Assembly (NCBI GenBank): GCA_023390055.1
Contig: JAEWDP010000070.1
Location: 15,080-79,079, forward strand
Direction: 5' to 3'
Length of the DNA: 64,000 bases
Source: Pseudomonadota bacterium
GTDB lineage: Bacteria; Pseudomonadota; Alphaproteobacteria; Rhizobiales; Rhizobiaceae
Shown piece by piece: positions 1 to 9,990 of the stretch; position 1 is the stretch's first letter; every line of letters begins with the position of its first letter. The notes beneath the pieces are model-generated. The model was not told the origin of the DNA. It did not search any database and saw only the letters and a program-made list of their open reading frames with translations. The translations under genes were made by a program, and so were the position numbers.

Positions 1-201
1 ACGATTACCGGAAAGAAGGTTCAGGTTGAGGCGATCACCAGCGGGAAGTACCCAACGCTGGCTAAACGGCCTTTGGATTCTCGTCTTAGCACTGAAAAGA
101 TCCAGACAAGTTACAACATTTCGTTTCCGCACTGGCGAACTGCAGCTCCAACAGTGGTTGCGTCGGGGCTGCGACAGATGGCAAGGGAGGCAACATCATG
201 A
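1..201 (+). CDS. rmlD: dTDP-4-dehydrorhamnose reductase, C-terminal end (partial)
   Basis: The reading frame is open from base 1 to a TGA at 199-201, giving the last 66 residues of a protein that starts outside the window. The segment reads [13 protein letters not shown] and then a FPHWRTA block, which matches the C-terminal RP-x-x-SRLS and W-R signature of RmlD/RfbD. This enzyme does the final NADPH reduction to dTDP-L-rhamnose. Its stop overlaps the start of rmlA by an ATGA junction, so the two are translationally coupled, as is usual in rml operons. Identification rests on a short tail plus the neighbour. Confidence 0.82.
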   Translation, partial: TITGKKVQVEAITSGKYPTLAKRPLDSRLSTEKIQTSYNISFPHWRTAAPTVVASGLRQMAREATS

Positions 202-1133
202 AAGGCATAATCCTTGCGGGTGGATCAGGCACCCGCCTTCATCCGATTACCCGTGCTGTTTCGAAGCAGCTCATGCCGGTCTATGACAAGCCCATGATCT
301 ACTACCCTCTAACGACTTTAATGCTCGCGGGAATTAGAGAAATACTCATTATAACGACGCCAAACGACCTGGAGAGCTTTCAAAGGCTGTTAGGTGACGG
401 TTCTCAATGGGGAATTAATCTCAGCTATAAAGTACAACTGAAGCCCGATGGACTGGCGCAGTCATTTCTTATCGGAGCGGATCATATTGCAGGCCAACGT
501 TGCGCCCTTATTCTCGGTGACAATATATTTTTTGGTCATGGCCTAACGAGACTTCTTCGGAGAGCCTCCGCCTCGGCTGCAGGTGCAACGGTTTTTGCGT
601 ATCATGTCAACGATCCGGAGCGTTACGGCGTCGTAACATTCGACGAGACTTCACAGGCGCGATCAATCGAGGAGAAACCTCGGCACCCACGCTCGAACTG
701 GGCCGTGACGGGGCTGTATTTCTATAACGAAGACGTTGTCAATATCGCTGCATCATTGAGGCCATCAAGTCGCGGTGAACTCGAAATTACAGATCTCAAC
801 AATGTGTACCTTAAACGCAATCAGCTGATGGTTGAGCGGATGGGGCGTGGATATGCTTGGTTGGATACGGGAACTCCAGATAGCCTGCTAGAGGCAGCGG
901 AATTCGTTGCAACACTGGAACGGCGGCAAGGTGTCAAAGTAGCATGTCCCGAAGAGGTTGCGTTCCGGATGGGCTTCATCGATTCGAGCGCACTCAAGAT
1001 ATGTGCTGCGAAACATGCAAAGAGCGATTATGGACGCTATCTTTATGGGCTTCTTGAATCCGAAGTTGCTCGACCAAGAACGCGCGTTGATTACGAAAGA
1101 TCACCAACTGACCTGGAGTTGGAACTTACTTGA
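198..1133 (+). CDS. rmlA: Glucose-1-phosphate thymidylyltransferase
   Basis: This cytosolic enzyme joins dTTP and glucose-1-phosphate to make dTDP-glucose, the first step to dTDP-L-rhamnose. The protein opens with the nucleotide-binding [11 protein letters not shown] signature, followed by [17 protein letters not shown] and the [13 protein letters not shown] block, all diagnostic of RmlA/Rfb[14 protein letters not shown] and the C-terminal GRYLYGLL motif are also present. At 311 residues it is slightly longer than the usual 290-300, with an extended charged tail. The start codon overlaps the rmlD stop (ATGA). It supplies a rhamnose donor for the polysaccharide assembled by the genes to the right. 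Confidence 0.95.
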   Translation: MKGIILAGGSGTRLHPITRAVSKQLMPVYDKPMIYYPLTTLMLAGIREILIITTPNDLESFQRLLGDGSQWGINLSYKVQLKPDGLAQSFLIGADHIAGQRCALILGDNIFFGHGLTRLLRRASASAAGATVFAYHVNDPERYGVVTFDETSQARSIEEKPRHPRSNWAVTGLYFYNEDVVNIAASLRPSSRGELEITDLNNVYLKRNQLMVERMGRGYAWLDTGTPDSLLEAAEFVATLERRQGVKVACPEEVAFRMGFIDSSALKICAAKHAKSDYGRYLYGLLESEVARPRTRVDYERSPTDLELELT

Positions 1134-1703
1134 CAAGTCACGGTGGCTGCCGCCTCGGCTGTCCCTTCATTCGGCGTCCGAAACCGCCTATGAAAGATCA
1201 TCGAACGCTCGGGCGTCTACTGGATCGAGAGGCTTAAGGTCTTCATGGCGGCAAATGGATTCGTGTAATAATTAGTCATATATAGTAGAAATATAATGCA
1301 GAATATAATGATGTGTGTAGATATAATATTGAAAAGTAAATGTAGATCAAATAGTAATACTTACGGTGATGTCAGGCTGAAATTAAACATGCTCCGCAAC
1401 CGAAAGAATGCAGTGTTTTCTATTTCGGAGTAGAGTATTCTAATTGGTGCTTACGTTATCGTTAGCAACGCTCAGGCACCACATCATGAATGGTTGGACC
1501 GTCTGGATGAAATGCGTGTTGTGTCGGGCATCAACATGACACGCTGGCGAGCCTCCCACACCCCCAACCCCTGGGGGCTCGCCACAAACGTCTCACTCAG
1601 TTCTAATTGAACAAAGCTCTGCCTACACAAGCAAGAGCGTTACATAATCATTTCTGGAGGTCGGGCAGAGGCGGATGTTCACTGGCCCTCGAAACATTGA
1701 AAT
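1134..1703. other. Non-coding, AT-rich interval with possible gene remnants
   Basis: No convincing intact gene lies in these 570 bases. Positions 1264-1345 are visibly AT-rich compared with both flanks (runs such as ATATATAG and ATATAATATTG). Bases 1434-1607 form an open plus-strand frame of more than 50 codons (VVSGINMTRWRASH is part of it) with no good start and no recognised family, so it may be the tail of a decayed gene. A second short coding-like tail (ERSGVYWIERLKVF) ends in a TAA near 1272. The interval lies where transcription changes direction from rmlA to the minus-strand wzx/PKS unit. Confidence 0.4.
1546..1583. terminator. GC-rich inverted repeat (GGCGAGCC...GGCTCGCC)
   Basis: Perfect 8-bp arms at 1546-1553 and 1576-1583 enclose a C-rich then G-rich loop that could extend the stem. 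There is no T-run, so a classical intrinsic terminator is not certain. It lies between the convergent rmlA and wzx genes, a reasonable place for a transcription stop. Confidence 0.35.
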
Positions 1704-3206
1704 CTAATTGAACCCGACAACGTGGGTTCCCCATCTTGCGATCTGCCCAAGAAGCCAGCCGGCTGCCCAGCCGAAAAGCACAACAACCTCGAGCCTTGGA
1801 TTATTGAAACCGTATCGGGAGTTAATGGCTACGAGCATCACCACACCTGGCAGTCCGTGCAAAGCAATTGCCCATAAAGCTCCCTCGAGCCCGTATAGAT
1901 AGTGCCCTAGTGGCAGCAGTATAAAAATGGAAACACTACGAACGAAATTCAGAATGGTGAGGTACCGTGGTTTTCCGATTGCCAGATAGACGTTCGACAG
2001 CACCCCAAATCGGCTGATCAACAAGCTGAATGAAAGGATCTTCAGCATCTGCCCTGCTGCTTCGTATCTTTGATCATAAAGAACATTGACGACAACATCT
2101 CCTGCAGCAAACGTTGCGCCTGCGGCGATCACGAACAACAAGTCAAAAGGAAGCCGCAGCTTCGAAAATGTAATCGGCAGCCGGTCAGGCTGATCGCGAT
2201 GGATTTTGCTCAATGCGGGAATTGCAACCGAACTGAATAGTCGATTTCCCGCTCCTTCGAGCATCAGTATGAGGTTGAACGCCAGGATATACAGCCCCAA
2301 TTCCCGCGGACTGATCCAGCCAGCGAGCAGTATTCGGTCGCCATTGGCAGCGAGGACAGTAAATGTGGATGACAACAGGACCCATTTACCAAAGCGGACC
2401 AAATCCCTGACCGCTGCAGGTTCCAGTCTCAACCGATTGCCCGGCCCAGGCAAAAGCAGAAAGCTCAAGCCCGTCGTAACAGCCGAGGCTGATAATATTG
2501 CGACAACGAATGACCAAACTGAACCTGTCGTCACGGCCAGAATTATTGCGATGCCCAGGCTGACAATTTGGGCTATAACCTCAATCTTGGTTATCTGCGC
2601 CAACGCCAGTTCCCGATAGGCCGAGATGACCTTGGTCGATTGAAAACCTGCAATAACTGTGCAGAAGCATGTGGCAACGATGACTGCAGGTAGAACTGGT
2701 TCCGTATAGACAGATCCCTTTGGGAAAAGCCCGCGTGCGTTTGCGGCTGTTATCGCAAAAGCAACGCCGACACAGACAACCCAGATTGTTAACCCATGTA
2801 CAATCTGTAGAGTCCATGCCGTATCGAGATAAGCTTGGCGGTCGCCCATGCGGCTCTGGATTGCCGCCGGGCGAATGCCCAGATCCGATAGCATTGCAAC
2901 TGCCACCTGCACCATTGTCGCCACCGCCATCAGCCCGAACATCTCCGGGACCAGCAACCGGGTCAGGATTAGACTGCTTGCAATGCGAAGAATCTGGACA
3001 CCAAGATAGCCGCTCATTGTCCAGCCTGCCGCGCGCAGTATCCGCACACTGAACCGATCTCCGATCTGTTCGGAGCTGCCCTCCCCTTGCGACGGCAAAT
3101 GTTGCCTGATTGCCGGCAGAACTGGCTGTTGTCGGGCCATTCCCGCCGGCAGCATGCGCATCAAGAAACTGTTCAAGAGCCACCTACCTTTTCCACGTCC
3201 CGACAT
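1704..3206 (-). CDS. wzx: Wzx-type lipopolysaccharide/exopolysaccharide flippase
   Basis: A 500-residue polytopic inner-membrane protein with about twelve hydrophobic segments. It resembles the MOP-superfamily translocases that flip undecaprenyl-linked repeat units to the periplasm. The first conserved block, GWTMSGYLGVQILRIASS followed by LILTRLLVPEMFGLMA, is typical of Wzx/AmsL/ExoT-type proteins, as is the later FGKWVLLSSTF block. The first 45 residues are hydrophilic and atypical, so translation may begin at a later methionine (residue 17 or 19). It lies 35 bases downstream of the PKS stop on the same strand, so PKS and flippase are probably co-transcribed. No close wzm/wzt genes are present, which fits a Wzx/Wzy pathway. 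Confidence 0.85.
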   Translation of the reverse strand: MSGRGKGRWLLNSFLMRMLPAGMARQQPVLPAIRQHLPSQGEGSSEQIGDRFSVRILRAAGWTMSGYLGVQILRIASSLILTRLLVPEMFGLMAVATMVQVAVAMLSDLGIRPAAIQSRMGDRQAYLDTAWTLQIVHGLTIWVVCVGVAFAITAANARGLFPKGSVYTEPVLPAVIVATCFCTVIAGFQSTKVISAYRELALAQITKIEVIAQIVSLGIAIILAVTTGSVWSFVVAILSASAVTTGLSFLLLPGPGNRLRLEPAAVRDLVRFGKWVLLSSTFTVLAANGDRILLAGWISPRELGLYILAFNLILMLEGAGNRLFSSVAIPALSKIHRDQPDRLPITFSKLRLPFDLLFVIAAGATFAAGDVVVNVLYDQRYEAAGQMLKILSFSLLISRFGVLSNVYLAIGKPRYLTILNFVRSVSIFILLPLGHYLYGLEGALWAIALHGLPGVVMLVAINSRYGFNNPRLEVVVLFGWAAGWLLGQIARWGTHVVGFN

Positions 3207-3241
3207 AGTCTGCTTACACTGACCCTAGGAGAGGATCATAT

Positions 3242-6200
3242 TCAGTTCACCAGTTCCCGCTCCCGTTCAGGTCTCTCATATTCATCGGGTAGTGCGCTGC
3301 CGTCTTCCGGTGACAACACATCACCAGAGACGAGACGGTTGAGCACTGCTCGTAGACGCTCTGCCAAGACACGGACGCAGGGATCCAGCATCATCGAATC
3401 GTGATCGCCAGGTACTTCGACGACGTCCATTTCAGAGAGATAGGGACGCCAGCCATTATCCGGTAAAATGAAATTCCGCCCTTCCTGCAGCAACCGTCCA
3501 TTGGGAAGCCTGTAGACAACTCTTGGTCTGGGCCTGTACAGCGTGACGTGCCCTTTGTACGGCTTCACTTGATACACACGTGCAGCTTCCAGGAACGCCC
3601 TTTCTATTCTGATGTTGTTGAAGCCCTCCTCCATTTGATCACTTTGAAGCGCATGCGCCTTTGCAGCCCGCTCCATGATCCACCGACGGCGATCATGCCA
3701 CCAGGTTGTGATGAATGCGAAGCGATGGCGCTGGACATCCTGCAACTTCATGGAAAGTTTATCCTGAAGAGACAAAGATGGCTGACGAGGTAAAGGTGTA
3801 TCAAACAGTGCAAGGTGTGCCACAATCTCACCCTGATCTTCCAACTGGCGGGCGATCTCGAGTGCGACGAGCCCACCTCCTGAATAACCTGCCAACAGAT
3901 AAGGACCGTGTGGTTGTATATCGCGTATCTCGGTCAGGTAATCCTTTGCCATATTCTCGAATGTATCATGCGGCTCGTGATCGCCATAAAGTCCCTTGGC
4001 TTGCAGCCCGTAGACGGGCCTTTCTATACCTATTGTGATTGCTAGATGACGGAGGTTCAGTATGTTCCCGAACATCCCAGCACAGATGAAAAGCGGTGTC
4101 GCCTTCTGATCTGGACGTGAAGCCATGAGGACAGCGTATAGGCGCTTAAGCTCTGGTACAGGCGGGGTAAGAGCTATTTCGGTACTCGCGGTATTTGTCG
4201 GGCCAAGTCGTTCACTGATTTTTGCCGCACACAGTGAAATTGTCGGTGCTTCGAAGAGTGTAGAGATCGGCAGGTCAACTTCAAATTCGTCCTTGATAGC
4301 CCGAAACAGGCGTACGGCAATGAGCGAATGCCCTCCGAGATCAAAGAAGCTGTCGTTAACTCCAATGTCTTCTACCCCTAGCAACTCATGCCAACACCGC
4401 GCCAGTTTCACCTCGACGGGGCTATTTGGTTCAATATACTCAACTTCGAGGTCAGGTCGCTCAAATGTCAGATCGGCCCTTGACGATGGCCCGACCGGGT
4501 CGGCGACGAATGAAGTCAGTGTTTCAAGATCAATCGAACTGATGATTATTTCCGGGTCATGCAACGCGAGAGCACGACCCAGCGCGTCCAGTCCTTCCGT
4601 CGGGCGTATACCATGCTCTACCTGCAATGACAGCCGCGCGGCGTCATGATGCATTGCACTTCTTTGCATCCGCGGATGTGCAGATTCCGGCGTGGGCGAC
4701 GGTTGCGCCAACTCTCCTTCGAGCCGTCGCATTACAAAGCGATGGATATCGACAAGAACATTCCCGTCCTTATCGCAAATGGTAACGTCAAATGCCGCAA
4801 AGCCATCCCCGAAATCTTCGCAGTCTGCATAGCGTATCCAACTGACGATTGATGCCGCCAATGGTCCATACACGATGATTTCATCGTAGCTTGCAGGAAC
4901 CCACAATGCATCATCCTCGGGACTAGCTCCGCCAATTGTCAATGCATAACCGGTTGCAATGTCCAGCAATGCAGGATGCAACGGGTGTCCTGCAAGGTCA
5001 GCAGCGAACTCATCATCGAGAGACAGATCGGCAATGGCTTCTGATACGCCGATCTTGACCGCCCGCAAAACTGCCCAACGCGGCCCGAAGCGTAGCCGGT
5101 CAGCTTGCACAGAGGCAATTGGCGCGCCCCCGTTGAACGACATTCTTCCCTGCATCTCAGCCCAGATTGAATCAAGGTCAAGCCTTGCAGGCTGAACCCG
5201 AGCCAATGCGATCACGGCCTGCGCGTGAACGATCTGTTGAGCACCGGGCTCGCCTTGTTCCTTCGATGCTATCGTCGCCCGATAGCCATCTTGATGCGGC
5301 TCCAGTCGCACACGGAGTTGGCGTTGATGGTGATCATCAACGAAGAGCGGTCGTATAAATGTAAGCTCGCCGATCCGAACTGTATTTCCAAGGTCGTACT
5401 CACCCACTGCTTGCATCAAGATATCCACATACGCGGTCCCCGGAAGGATGGCGTTCCCCGATAGTAGGCGGTGCTCATTCAGGACCCAGTGGGAATCTGC
5501 AGACAACGCTGCCTCCAACCAGAATGGTTCGTTCAGCTCACTTGCGACCCAACGATCAAAGAAGTTTGATTTCGTTTGGTATTCCACCGGCAGTGAGGCA
5601 GATGCAGCGCCAGCCGCTCGAGCTGCTAACCCGACCTCATTCCAGATACCCCAATGAATAGCCAGTGTTTGCCGCTCACTGTCAGACGCGACAGACTGAG
5701 CGTATGCGTTCATATATACGTTTGCAGCAACGTAACCGATCTGGCCCGCTCGAGGTACATCCGTACTAGTCGATGAAAAAAGCACCATGAAATCAAGATG
5801 GACCTGCTGAAAGATGGCATCGATTACACGTAGCCCCGTTACTTTGGGCAGTATGACGCGTTGCAAAGTCTCCTTGTCAGTGGTCTGAACTAGCCCATCA
5901 TCCAGGGCGCCTGCACAGTGGAAAACACCGTCGATCTTACCGAAATGATCAAGGGATTCTCTGACAGCACGTGTCATTTGTTCGCCGTCAGTAATGTCTG
6001 CCTTTACGTAGAAAACATCAGCTCCAGCTTCCTGCAAACATTTGATCTTTGCTATCGCCCAAGATACTCGAGGATCAGCGAATTTTGGTCTGAAGGAGTT
6101 CCAATGCTCCTGTGGTGGAAGCTTTAGACGTGCAACGAGTATCAAGCGAGCCTGATGCTTTGTCGCGAGTTCGAAGGCAAGTGATAATGCAACTTCACTC

Positions 6201-9200
6201 AGGCCGCCGGCAAAGAAATAGACACCCCGATCCTTGATATGACAATCGACAGTCTCGACACGTTTCAGAGGGCATCGTTCATATATCCTGGTGAACCGTC
6301 TTTCTCCGCGAATAGCGACAACTTCGTTACCAGCGACCCCATGGATCTCATCCCATAATTGGTCAACAAGTGTCTGATTGCCGGTCTCAGCAGCCATGGG
6401 TTTCGGTCTAGCGATGATCGGCCAGATCGACGAAGGGGTACGTTCTGGCTGGCCAGCGGCGATATCAAGCAATCGCACCGTAACCCCGGGAAGCTCTTTT
6501 GGCAGTACCAGTGCAGGTCCGAGGACCATCGCCTTGTCAGGGCTGACCTTCTCGTCATTGTCAACTTTCAAAACATTTCGCGTCACAATACTTATTGCAA
6601 GCTGACCATCCAGCGCCATATTCGCCCATGCTTGCCCCAAATCGAACAGACTGCTGAAACCCCAATCCTGATCTTGGTGAATACGACTTGATCCCGCCCT
6701 AACCCGATCCATCCTGTCGGCCAGCCACATGTGGACCACATGATCTGGAATGATTTTTCGAGAACGGAGGCTCTCGAGCAACAACCTATAGTCCTCTCCT
6801 CCGACCTCTGCGCATAAGGTATACTCATCAGGCTGCCGTTGGCGAAATCCATCTCCCCGGCTCACCGTCACGACGTGGTGGCCCTCATTGCGCAGCTTCT
6901 CGGCCAGTACAGTACCGAAACCATCATTATCGAGAAACAGCAGCCAAACCTTATGCTCGTTCGCAGCACCTCTCAGCACGTTGGCCACTGACCGTTGCCA
7001 GCAGGGGCGATATCCCCACTGTTCGATATCTGTCTGCTTGCTAAGGATCACCGGTGGCAGCCGGTTATCATTCAGCCTGTTTGGCTCAATGAAGTATCTT
7101 TGATGCTGAAAAGGATATGATGGGAGCGACACACGACGAGATCCAGGCCCGTCTGTAAGTTGATTTAGATCGACCGGCAATCCCGCCGCATATGCACGCC
7201 CCATCGCCATATGGAAGTGTGCTTGATCATTTTCCAGCTCATCCATATGAGGCAGAGAGTGGATGACACGCGACGGTGCGATCCCCTGAGCCTTTGCCAA
7301 TGATGAAAGCACACGGCCGGGCCCTGCTTCAATGAAAACGAAACCAGGCTCTGACGACAACACCATTAAACCTTGCGCAAAGCGAACAGTCTGCCGCAAG
7401 TGGTCCCTCCAATAGCGCGGGTCAGTTGCCTCATCATCACGCATTGGTGCGCCACTGAGATTGGAGATGATCGGGATGGTTGGTGCGCGAAGTTCCAGTC
7501 CTGCTACAAATGCTTCGAATTCCGACAATATGGGATCAAGCAGCCTTGAATGAGCTGCAATGTCAATTGCGAGCCTTCGTGCCTCGATAGCATTGTCATT
7601 TAAGAATTTCTCGAACCCCTGCAGATCTTCGTCAAGACCGGATACAACACAGAGTGATGGTCCATTGACACAGGCCAGATCAAGTGTTTCGGGTAGTCGG
7701 GAGAGGAGTGCTTCCTCGTCGAGAGGAACGCTCAGCATGCCACTTGGCTGCACTCTTTCAAACAGCTCGCCGCGAAAGCGAACCAGCTGAACTGCATCCT
7801 TCAATGTCATTACACCGGCGACGCAGGCGGCCGCGTATTCTCCCATCGAATGTCCGATCATCGCTATCGGTTCCAGGCCGCGTTGCTGCCAAAGCTTCGC
7901 TAGAGCTACCTCGGTAACAAGTATTGCTGGCAGCTGTAACGATGGCTTCAGAAAAAGTGCCGCAGCGTCTTCAGCGTCTTCACCCAGCCATACATCACTA
8001 ATTTTGTCCGCCACCTCTGGTGGCAAATATGAAAGGCCCTCATCAACGACAGCCCTGAACAGGCGATCTCGCTCGTAGAGGTTCTTCGCCATTCCGGGAT
8101 ACTGGACACCGCCTCCGGGAAACATGAATACGCCGGCTTCGGCCCGGTCCAGCGTCGACTGTCTCACCGCATGTGTCGTATCCGTGAGTACGGCAAGCGC
8201 TTCTTCACGATTGCGCGCTGCAACGATTATCCACTCGTCGAACTTCTTTCGACAATGCAACAATGTATGTGCAACATCCTTAAGAGCAATGTCCGGGTTT
8301 GTTGTCAGCCATGTTCCCAGGCGCTGTGCGCAAACATCTACAGCCCGCCGCGTTCGTGCTGATAGAAGCAAAAGCACCGGGCTATCGCGCGCTTCATCAG
8401 GCTGCATCTCTTCGGGCTTGCTGTAGGGAACTGGCGCTTCCTCAAGCACAACATGCGCGTTCGTGCCTCCGACGCCAAGCGAATGTACGGCTGCGCGCCG
8501 TGGTCCATTGCCAATTGGCCATGGTGAAAGCTTGGAACAGACCATAAAAGGGCTTCGATCAAAATCGACGGCGGGGTTGGGTTTCTCAAAACCAAGAGTT
8601 GGTGGGATCTCACCATGCTTCAAAGATAGGGCAGCCTTGATAAGGCTCACGACGCCAGCGGCAGTATCGAGATGACCTATGTTGGATTTAACCGACCCAA
8701 CATAGCAAAACTGGTTCGAATGCGTGGATTGCCTGAAGGCTTGTGTCAAAGCCTCAATTTCGATCGGATCTCCAAGGTTGGTTCCGGTCCCATGGCACTC
8801 AACATAGCCAATTGTTTCCGCATCAATATCGGCGATTGCTTGCGCCTCAACTACGACTTGTGCCTGTCCTGCGACACTAGGCGCCAGGTAGCCGGCCTTG
8901 CCACCACCGTCGTTGTTAATCGCTGTTCCCTTGATCACTGCGTGGATGGTATCGCCATCGCGAAGTGCATCTTCAAGTCGACGCAAAACAACAACGCCGG
9001 TACCGCTGCCAAACACCGTCCCAGCGGCCCGATGGTCGAATGGTCGACAATGCCCATCAGGGGATAAAATTTCGCCCGGGTTGAATATATATCCGCGGCG
9101 ATGGGGGAATTCGATCGTCACCCCTCCCGCCAACGCCATGTCACACTCGCCATTTAGGAGGCTCTGTGCGGCAAAATGGACGGCTACCAATGAGGTGGAG

Positions 9201-9751
9201 CAAGCTGTCTGAACATTAATGCTGGGCCCCTTCAGATCGAAGAGGTACGAGGTTCGCGTCGCCAAAAAATCCTTGTCATTTCCAGTATGTCTCAGCAGGA
9301 ACATTCCCACCTGATCGACCAAGTCACGATTACTGCAGACGTTGAAGTAGAAATAGCTTCCCATGCCACAGCCGGCAAACACTCCCACTGGCTCGCCCGA
9401 CTGGCTCGGTATTCTTCCAGCATCTTCTATGGCCTCCCATGCACACTCCATGAACTGCCGGTGTTGAGGATCCATGATCGAGGCTTCTTTCGGACTGAGG
9501 CCGAAGAAGTCCGCGTCAAACATTTCCATGTCGGGTAATTCAGCTGCTCGTGCCACATACCGCGGATCTCGGATTCGTAGAGGATCTTCTCCGCTTTCAA
9601 GCAATTCTTCGCCTGACAAGTCACGGATGCTTTCGACACCATTTCTGAGGTTGTCCCAGAATTCGGATGTGCTAGATGCCCCAGGTACCCTTAACGCCAT
9701 ACCGATTATAGCAACGTCATTGGCTCCAATTTGGCTCTTTGCTTCAAACAT
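3242..9751 (-). CDS. Type I polyketide synthase, KS-AT-KR-DH-ACP-TE
   Basis: A 2169-residue single-module PKS, numbered from the ATG at 9751. That start has GGAGGG 5-10 bases upstream and is preferred over an in-frame TTG at 9829. The KS domain (about 11-440) has the active Cys184 in TACSTS, His320 in HGTGT and His360 in NIGH. The AT (about 540-850) has GHSMGEY with Ser635. The KR (about 1175-1375) keeps the Lys, Ser and Tyr-x3-Asn catalytic set, but its nucleotide loop reads AGGLSEVA instead of GGLGxxG. The DH-like domain (about 1400-1680) has HRLLSGNAILPG and HPALLDIATG. The ACP attachment serine is Ser1809 in DLGGHSL. The C-terminal thioesterase has GYSGGG (Ser1957) and GDHD (His2117). Domain order is unusual because KR precedes DH. 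The gene is divergent from the NRPS, a phosphopantetheinyl transferase lies nearby, and wzx follows directly. The product is unknown. Confidence 0.93.
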   Translation of the reverse strand: MFEAKSQIGANDVAIIGMALRVPGASSTSEFWDNLRNGVESIRDLSGEELLESGEDPLRIRDPRYVARAAELPDMEMFDADFFGLSPKEASIMDPQHRQFMECAWEAIEDAGRIPSQSGEPVGVFAGCGMGSYFYFNVCSNRDLVDQVGMFLLRHTGNDKDFLATRTSYLFDLKGPSINVQTACSTSLVAVHFAAQSLLNGECDMALAGGVTIEFPHRRGYIFNPGEILSPDGHCRPFDHRAAGTVFGSGTGVVVLRRLEDALRDGDTIHAVIKGTAINNDGGGKAGYLAPSVAGQAQVVVEAQAIADIDAETIGYVECHGTGTNLGDPIEIEALTQAFRQSTHSNQFCYVGSVKSNIGHLDTAAGVVSLIKAALSLKHGEIPPTLGFEKPNPAVDFDRSPFMVCSKLSPWPIGNGPRRAAVHSLGVGGTNAHVVLEEAPVPYSKPEEMQPDEARDSPVLLLLSARTRRAVDVCAQRLGTWLTTNPDIALKDVAHTLLHCRKKFDEWIIVAARNREEALAVLTDTTHAVRQSTLDRAEAGVFMFPGGGVQYPGMAKNLYERDRLFRAVVDEGLSYLPPEVADKISDVWLGEDAEDAAALFLKPSLQLPAILVTEVALAKLWQQRGLEPIAMIGHSMGEYAAACVAGVMTLKDAVQLVRFRGELFERVQPSGMLSVPLDEEALLSRLPETLDLACVNGPSLCVVSGLDEDLQGFEKFLNDNAIEARRLAIDIAAHSRLLDPILSEFEAFVAGLELRAPTIPIISNLSGAPMRDDEATDPRYWRDHLRQTVRFAQGLMVLSSEPGFVFIEAGPGRVLSSLAKAQGIAPSRVIHSLPHMDELENDQAHFHMAMGRAYAAGLPVDLNQLTDGPGSRRVSLPSYPFQHQRYFIEPNRLNDNRLPPVILSKQTDIEQWGYRPCWQRSVANVLRGAANEHKVWLLFLDNDGFGTVLAEKLRNEGHHVVTVSRGDGFRQRQPDEYTLCAEVGGEDYRLLLESLRSRKIIPDHVVHMWLADRMDRVRAGSSRIHQDQDWGFSSLFDLGQAWANMALDGQLAISIVTRNVLKVDNDEKVSPDKAMVLGPALVLPKELPGVTVRLLDIAAGQPERTPSSIWPIIARPKPMAAETGNQTLVDQLWDEIHGVAGNEVVAIRGERRFTRIYERCPLKRVETVDCHIKDRGVYFFAGGLSEVALSLAFELATKHQARLILVARLKLPPQEHWNSFRPKFADPRVSWAIAKIKCLQEAGADVFYVKADITDGEQMTRAVRESLDHFGKIDGVFHCAGALDDGLVQTTDKETLQRVILPKVTGLRVIDAIFQQVHLDFMVLFSSTSTDVPRAGQIGYVAANVYMNAYAQSVASDSERQTLAIHWGIWNEVGLAARAAGAASASLPVEYQTKSNFFDRWVASELNEPFWLEAALSADSHWVLNEHRLLSGNAILPGTAYVDILMQAVGEYDLGNTVRIGELTFIRPLFVDDHHQRQLRVRLEPHQDGYRATIASKEQGEPGAQQIVHAQAVIALARVQPARLDLDSIWAEMQGRMSFNGGAPIASVQADRLRFGPRWAVLRAVKIGVSEAIADLSLDDEFAADLAGHPLHPALLDIATGYALTIGGASPEDDALWVPASYDEIIVYGPLAASIVSWIRYADCEDFGDGFAAFDVTICDKDGNVLVDIHRFVMRRLEGELAQPSPTPESAHPRMQRSAMHHDAARLSLQVEHGIRPTEGLDALGRALALHDPEIIISSIDLETLTSFVADPVGPSSRADLTFERPDLEVEYIEPNSPVEVKLARCWHELLGVEDIGVNDSFFDLGGHSLIAVRLFRAIKDEFEVDLPISTLFEAPTISLCAAKISERLGPTNTASTEIALTPPVPELKRLYAVLMASRPDQKATPLFICAGMFGNILNLRHLAITIGIERPVYGLQAKGLYGDHEPHDTFENMAKDYLTEIRDIQPHGPYLLAGYSGGGLVALEIARQLEDQGEIVAHLALFDTPLPRQPSLSLQDKLSMKLQDVQRHRFAFITTWWHDRRRWIMERAAKAHALQSDQMEEGFNNIRIERAFLEAARVYQVKPYKGHVTLYRPRPRVVYRLPNGRLLQEGRNFILPDNGWRPYLSEMDVVEVPGDHDSMMLDPCVRVLAERLRAVLNRLVSGDVLSPEDGSALPDEYERPERERELVN

Positions 9752-9990
9752 TCCCCACCCTCCGCTGGAAGGAAAGTCCTCCCGCACGTTACCCTTCGCA
9801 ATTTCGCGCCATGCCCTATGGTCGTGCAATTAACCCTTTCGAAGCGCAGCTCATCCCAAGGAAGGGGCTTGGTACGCTCCTTGGCCTTTCAGCGTAGATC
9901 GGATCAACCCTATGGCTATCGGTGTGCATGTTGATCTTTAAGCGGCCTGAGGGCTGTATCATGAGATAAAACGCGACACTGGGGGGCGGC
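9752..9990. promoter_or_regulatory. Divergent promoter region between PKS and NRPS
   Basis: These 239 bases separate the divergent start codons of the PKS (9751, minus) and the NRPS (9991, plus), so promoters for both assembly-line genes must lie here or inside the first codons. A G-run (CTGGGGGGCGGC) just before 9991 can serve as the NRPS ribosome site, and GGAGGG precedes the PKS ATG. I could not assign clear -35/-10 boxes or an operator. Confidence 0.5.

Noticed and set aside
9752..9829. N-terminal extension of the PKS starting at a TTG (9829)
   Set aside because: The ATG at 9751 has a strong GGAGGG site and begins just before the KS domain; the extra 26 residues have no family match.
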